A stretch of DNA of 23,930 nucleotides, from the NCBI GenBank assembly GCA_025938035.1, contig JAICQE010000048.1:1-23930 (forward strand). Reading direction: 5' to 3'. Positions 21,572-23,930 of this stretch are shown piece after piece. The position numbers and the translations under genes are program-made. The notes beneath the pieces were generated by a model, which did no database searches, was not told where the DNA came from, and saw only the letters and a program-made list of their open reading frames with translations. Numbering within the stretch: the first letter of the stretch is position 1; every line of letters begins with the position of its first letter. The DNA is from Vicinamibacteria bacterium (GTDB lineage: Bacteria > Acidobacteriota > Vicinamibacteria > Vicinamibacterales > UBA2999).

Positions 21572-21614
21572 GCCCCCGCACACCATGGCTGCCCACACTC
21601 ATAAGGACGCATCA

Positions 21615-23258
21615 ATGGACGATCTGAACCTCAAACAGTACGAGAAGCTCGGGCCTTTCGAGATCAAGGACTTCCTGGCCAAGGCGGCCATGAAGTCGGC
21701 GCAGGAGGAGTCCCTTACTTACCTGAACGCCGGTCGCGGCAACCCGAACTGGGTTGCCACTGAGCCGCGCGAAGCGTTCTTCCTGCTCGGCCAGTTCGCC
21801 GTCACCGAGAGCAAACGGGTACTCGACCTGCCACCGGGCGTGGGCGGCATGCCGAAGGCGCCGGGCATCGCCGGCCGGCTCGAGACATATCTGAAGGCGC
21901 ACGCCGACATGCCGGGCGCGGACTTCCTGCAGGCCATGGTGCCGTGGACGGTCAGCAGGTTCGGCTTCGACCCGGACAAGTTCGTCCACGAGCTGGTGGA
22001 CTCCATCATCGGCGACCACTACCCGGTGCCGGACCGCATGCTGGTCCACAACGAGCAGGTCGTCCACGAGTATCTGCAGTGGGCGATGTGCGGGTCACCG
22101 CGGCCGGAAGGCACGTTCAAGCTCTACGCGGTCGAAGGCGGCACCGCCGCCATGTGCTACATCTTCAAGTCGCTGAAGAGCAACCGGCTCCTCAACCCCG
22201 GTGACACGATCGCGATGGGCGTGCCGATCTTCACCCCATACCTCGAGATGGCCCACCTCGAGGATTACGACCTGCATTTCGTCGAGGTGCACGCCAAGCA
22301 GGAGAACCGGTTTCAGTACCCGGACGAAGAGCTCGACAAGCTCCTCGATCCGAACATCAAGGCGTTCTTCATCGTCAACCCGGGCAACCCGTTCGCCGTG
22401 GCGCTGTCGGACGAGACGATCGCGAAGATCGGGGCGGTCTTGCAGAAGCGGCCGGATCTCATCCTGCTGACGGACGACGTCTACGGTACGTTCGTGCCGG
22501 GCTTCCGCTCGCTGATGGGAGCGTTTCCGAAGAACACCATCGGCGTCTACTCCTACAGCAAGTACTTCGGCTGCACCGGCTGGCGCCTTGGAACGATCGC
22601 CGTCCACGAAGACAACATCTTCGACGAGATGATTGCCGGGCATCCCGAGGAGATCAAACAACTGCTGGACAAGCGCTACGGCGGGCTGACGCTCGAGCCG
22701 CGAAAATTCGCGTTCATCGACCGCATCGTGGCCGACAGCCGCGACGTGGCGCTCAATCACACGGCCGGCCTGTCGCTGCCGCAGCAGGTGATGATGTCGC
22801 TGTTCTCTCTGGCCGAGCTGATGGACGACAAGAAGGCCTACCAGAAGGCGTGCATCGGTATCGTCAAGAAACGTTTCGAGGCGACGATCGAAGGGCTGGG
22901 CATCGAAGTCGGCGAGAACGCCAACTACGACTACTACTACGGCCTGATCGACTTCGAATTCTGGGCTCGCAAATACCTGGGCGAGGACATCGTCACGTGG
23001 ATGAAGGCCAACGTGCATCCGCTCGATATCGTGTTCCGGCTGGCCGAGGATCACGGCATCGTGCTGCTGAACGGCAGCGGCTTCGCCGCGCCGGACTGGT
23101 CCGCGCGCATTTCGTTCGCGAACCTGGATGATCACGTCTACGACGACATCGGCCGCGCCGTGCGCGCGATCGCGCGTGAGTACCGACACGCCTATGAGGC
23201 GGCCACAGGGAAGAAGGCTGAACGTGTTGAGGAGCGGGAACCCGTCGGGAAGCACTAA
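21615..23258 (+). CDS. aspD: AspD, aspartate 4-decarboxylase (PLP-dependent)
   Basis: This cytosolic enzyme converts L-aspartate to L-alanine and CO2. The 547-residue protein has a fold type I aminotransferase core with the family's longer N terminus. Visible landmarks are G-R-G-N-P-N-W at 40-46, N-P-G-N-P-F at 255-260, T-D-D-V-Y-G at 286-291, the PLP lysine in Y-S-Y-S-K-Y-F-G-C-T-G-W-R-L-G (Lys316), and the substrate-carboxylate arginine in A-R-I-S-F (Arg498). The length fits aspartate 4-decarboxylases and exceeds ordinary aspartate aminotransferases by over 100 residues. The ATG at 21615 has AAGGA seven bases upstream; another at 21585 is less well placed. With AspT it forms a cycle in which decarboxylation uses a proton inside the cell and electrogenic exchange adds to membrane potential. 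Confidence 0.93.
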   Translation: MDDLNLKQYEKLGPFEIKDFLAKAAMKSAQEESLTYLNAGRGNPNWVATEPREAFFLLGQFAVTESKRVLDLPPGVGGMPKAPGIAGRLETYLKAHADMPGADFLQAMVPWTVSRFGFDPDKFVHELVDSIIGDHYPVPDRMLVHNEQVVHEYLQWAMCGSPRPEGTFKLYAVEGGTAAMCYIFKSLKSNRLLNPGDTIAMGVPIFTPYLEMAHLEDYDLHFVEVHAKQENRFQYPDEELDKLLDPNIKAFFIVNPGNPFAVALSDETIAKIGAVLQKRPDLILLTDDVYGTFVPGFRSLMGAFPKNTIGVYSYSKYFGCTGWRLGTIAVHEDNIFDEMIAGHPEEIKQLLDKRYGGLTLEPRKFAFIDRIVADSRDVALNHTAGLSLPQQVMMSLFSLAELMDDKKAYQKACIGIVKKRFEATIEGLGIEVGENANYDYYYGLIDFEFWARKYLGEDIVTWMKANVHPLDIVFRLAEDHGIVLLNGSGFAAPDWSARISFANLDDHVYDDIGRAVRAIAREYRHAYEAATGKKAERVEEREPVGKH

Positions 23259-23264
23259 GTAACC

Positions 23265-23345
23265 GATCGTGGGGCGCGCCTGGTCAGGCTCGCCCCTGCG
23301 GTCAGGCGGATGATCGTGGCGCGGACCTTGTCAGGGCCGCGCCGG
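23265..23345. repeat. Three-hairpin-type repeat element, right copy (degenerate)
   Basis: The element begins GATCGTGGGGCGCGCC (23265-23280), identical to the start of the copy at 19604. Its right part, 23313-23335, is the exact reverse complement of 19641-19663. Hairpins are less perfect than in the left copy. It lies just after the aspD stop and overlaps the last codons of the small minus-strand gene. Confidence 0.7.
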
Positions 23346-23522
23346 CCGAACGGCGGTCTCGTTGGCGAGCTCCGCCAGTCGGGCGACGGCTTTCTCGCGC
23401 AGGGCCGCTGCATCACGCGCGATTGCCGCCTCACCCGCCCGTTCGACACAGGGCACGCGCCGGTCCAACGCGATGATCAGTTCCTCGAGCTCACGCGCGA
23501 GCTCCTGCACGTTCACTTCCAT
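23331..23522 (-). CDS. Small helical hypothetical protein (63 residues)
   Basis: GGAGG lies six bases upstream of the ATG at 23522, and the start overlaps the end of the zinc-ribbon gene by ten bases, so translation is probably coupled. The product is mostly charged amphipathic helix: V-Q-E-L-A-R-E-L-E-E-L-I-I-A-L-D-R-R-V-P near residues 5-24 and A-A-A-L-R-E-K-A-V-A-R-L-A-E-L at 38-52. A short coiled-coil or helical hairpin is likely. The last dozen residues (T-A-V-R-P-A-R-P) are encoded by the repeat element, so the original stop may have been lost. No family is recognised. Confidence 0.6.
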   Translation of the reverse strand: MEVNVQELARELEELIIALDRRVPCVERAGEAAIARDAAALREKAVARLAELANETAVRPARP

Positions 23523-23728
23523 CGATATCCTCCGGGCACGACAGTATCCCTCCTGGAGGCATTCCAGATCTCGCCGCAACCGCCGCACCGCCAATAGGTG
23601 TTCTCGTCTGGGTTCCGCGCCGTGGTCGTAATCGACGACGACTGACACGCCGGACACGCCGTGGGGTTGACCGCACTCGCCGGACGTGGCCGACCGCCAA
23701 AGCCGTTTCCAAAATCGGATGAATTCAC
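23513..23728 (-). CDS. Small zinc-ribbon protein
   Basis: The 71-residue protein has two zinc knuckles, C-P-A-C at 25-28 and C-G-G-C-G at 48-52, set 20 residues apart with Y-W-R before the second and E-I-W-N after it. This is the form of small stand-alone zinc ribbons that bind nucleic acid or a partner protein. The start is a GTG at 23728 with GAGG about ten bases upstream. It overlaps the following helical gene by ten bases. The ligand and role are unknown. Confidence 0.7.
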   Translation of the reverse strand: MNSSDFGNGFGGRPRPASAVNPTACPACQSSSITTTARNPDENTYWRCGGCGEIWNASRRDTVVPGGYRWK

Positions 23729-23930
23729 TGGCTGCGAGCCTCACGCAAAGGGCTTTGGTGAGGGCTGGCCGGGATGGCCCGAGCTCAGAAAAGCAGGAAC
23801 CTGATTGTAACCGGAGATTGAGTTGGGGTCTAACGGCGCGTTGTCGGACCGGGGGTGGCCCCCCCGATTCGGGTACCAACGCCCAAGCCGCCGCGGGCGT
23901 GCCGCGCCGGGCGGCGCGCGGGGCGCCCAC
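23729..23930. other. End of window, no gene recognised
   Basis: The stretch holds a GC hairpin (GGGGG-TGG-CCCCC near 23852-23864) and ends in a very GC-rich run. It should contain the promoter of the small minus-strand pair. No protein or RNA family is recognised. Confidence 0.4.

Noticed and set aside
23832..23885. GTCTAAC followed by GC-rich palindromic sequence, considered as an integron attC site
   Set aside because: No matching GTTRGRY partner box or integron integrase is seen, and the window ends here.
1..23930. CRISPR arrays, insertion sequences, integrases, prophage genes, tRNA and rRNA
   Set aside because: Repeats present are hairpins and short tandem units without regular spacers; no transposase, integrase or RNA-gene sequence was recognised.

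Overview
The window is high-GC bacterial chromosomal DNA, almost fully coding, with short intergenic gaps that often hold palindromic repeats. The gene families point to an Acidobacteriota genome, probably of the Vicinamibacteria type. The reasons are secreted proteins with a G-R-W-(E/D)-G-(D/N) motif paired with DUF6152-like proteins, a DUF4139 protein, a PHM-like copper monooxygenase carrying a haem c site, and hairpin repeats that read as V-R-L-K-A-D-T-T when they fall inside genes. This placement is an inference from recollection of family distribution; no rRNA or marker gene is present.

Layout. (1) 1-343: end of a DinB-fold gene. (2) 351-3750: an arsenic island. arsM (minus) diverges from a tightly overlapping plus-strand operon arsR-arsN2-aquaporin-arsC-arsN1. 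Both promoters lie in one 36-bp AT-rich block that also holds an inverted repeat. There is no Acr3 or ArsB pump, so arsenite exit presumably uses the aquaporin. The two ArsN acetyltransferases plus ArsM suggest defence against organoarsenicals as well as inorganic arsenic. (3) 3771-5877: a possible LysR stub, an FAD monooxygenase and an alpha/beta hydrolase. (4) 6004-6984: glutaminase. (5) 7229-12037, all minus: a sigma-70 family factor, its zinc-finger anti-sigma factor, a DUF4139 protein and a copper/haem monooxygenase, with a long inverted repeat in the middle. (6) 12116-13120: a secreted GRWEG-motif protein. (7) 13385-15503: an HTH-GAF protein followed by a membrane-anchored and a soluble version of the same domain. 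(8) 15587-16972 minus: a LigM-like tetrahydrofolate-dependent aryl O-demethylase. (9) 17185-19600: a four-gene operon with the symmetrical order DUF6152, GRWEG, GRWEG, DUF6152. (10) 19880-23258: AspT aspartate:alanine exchanger and AspD aspartate 4-decarboxylase, together a decarboxylation-driven proton-motive cycle. (11) 23331-23728 minus: two small overlapping genes, a zinc ribbon and a short helical protein.

At least three families of palindromic repeat are scattered through the window. Two copies sit in frame inside genes (monooxygenase and anti-sigma factor), and copies of one family lie on both sides of aspT-aspD. No CRISPR array, transposase, integrase, tRNA or rRNA was recognised.
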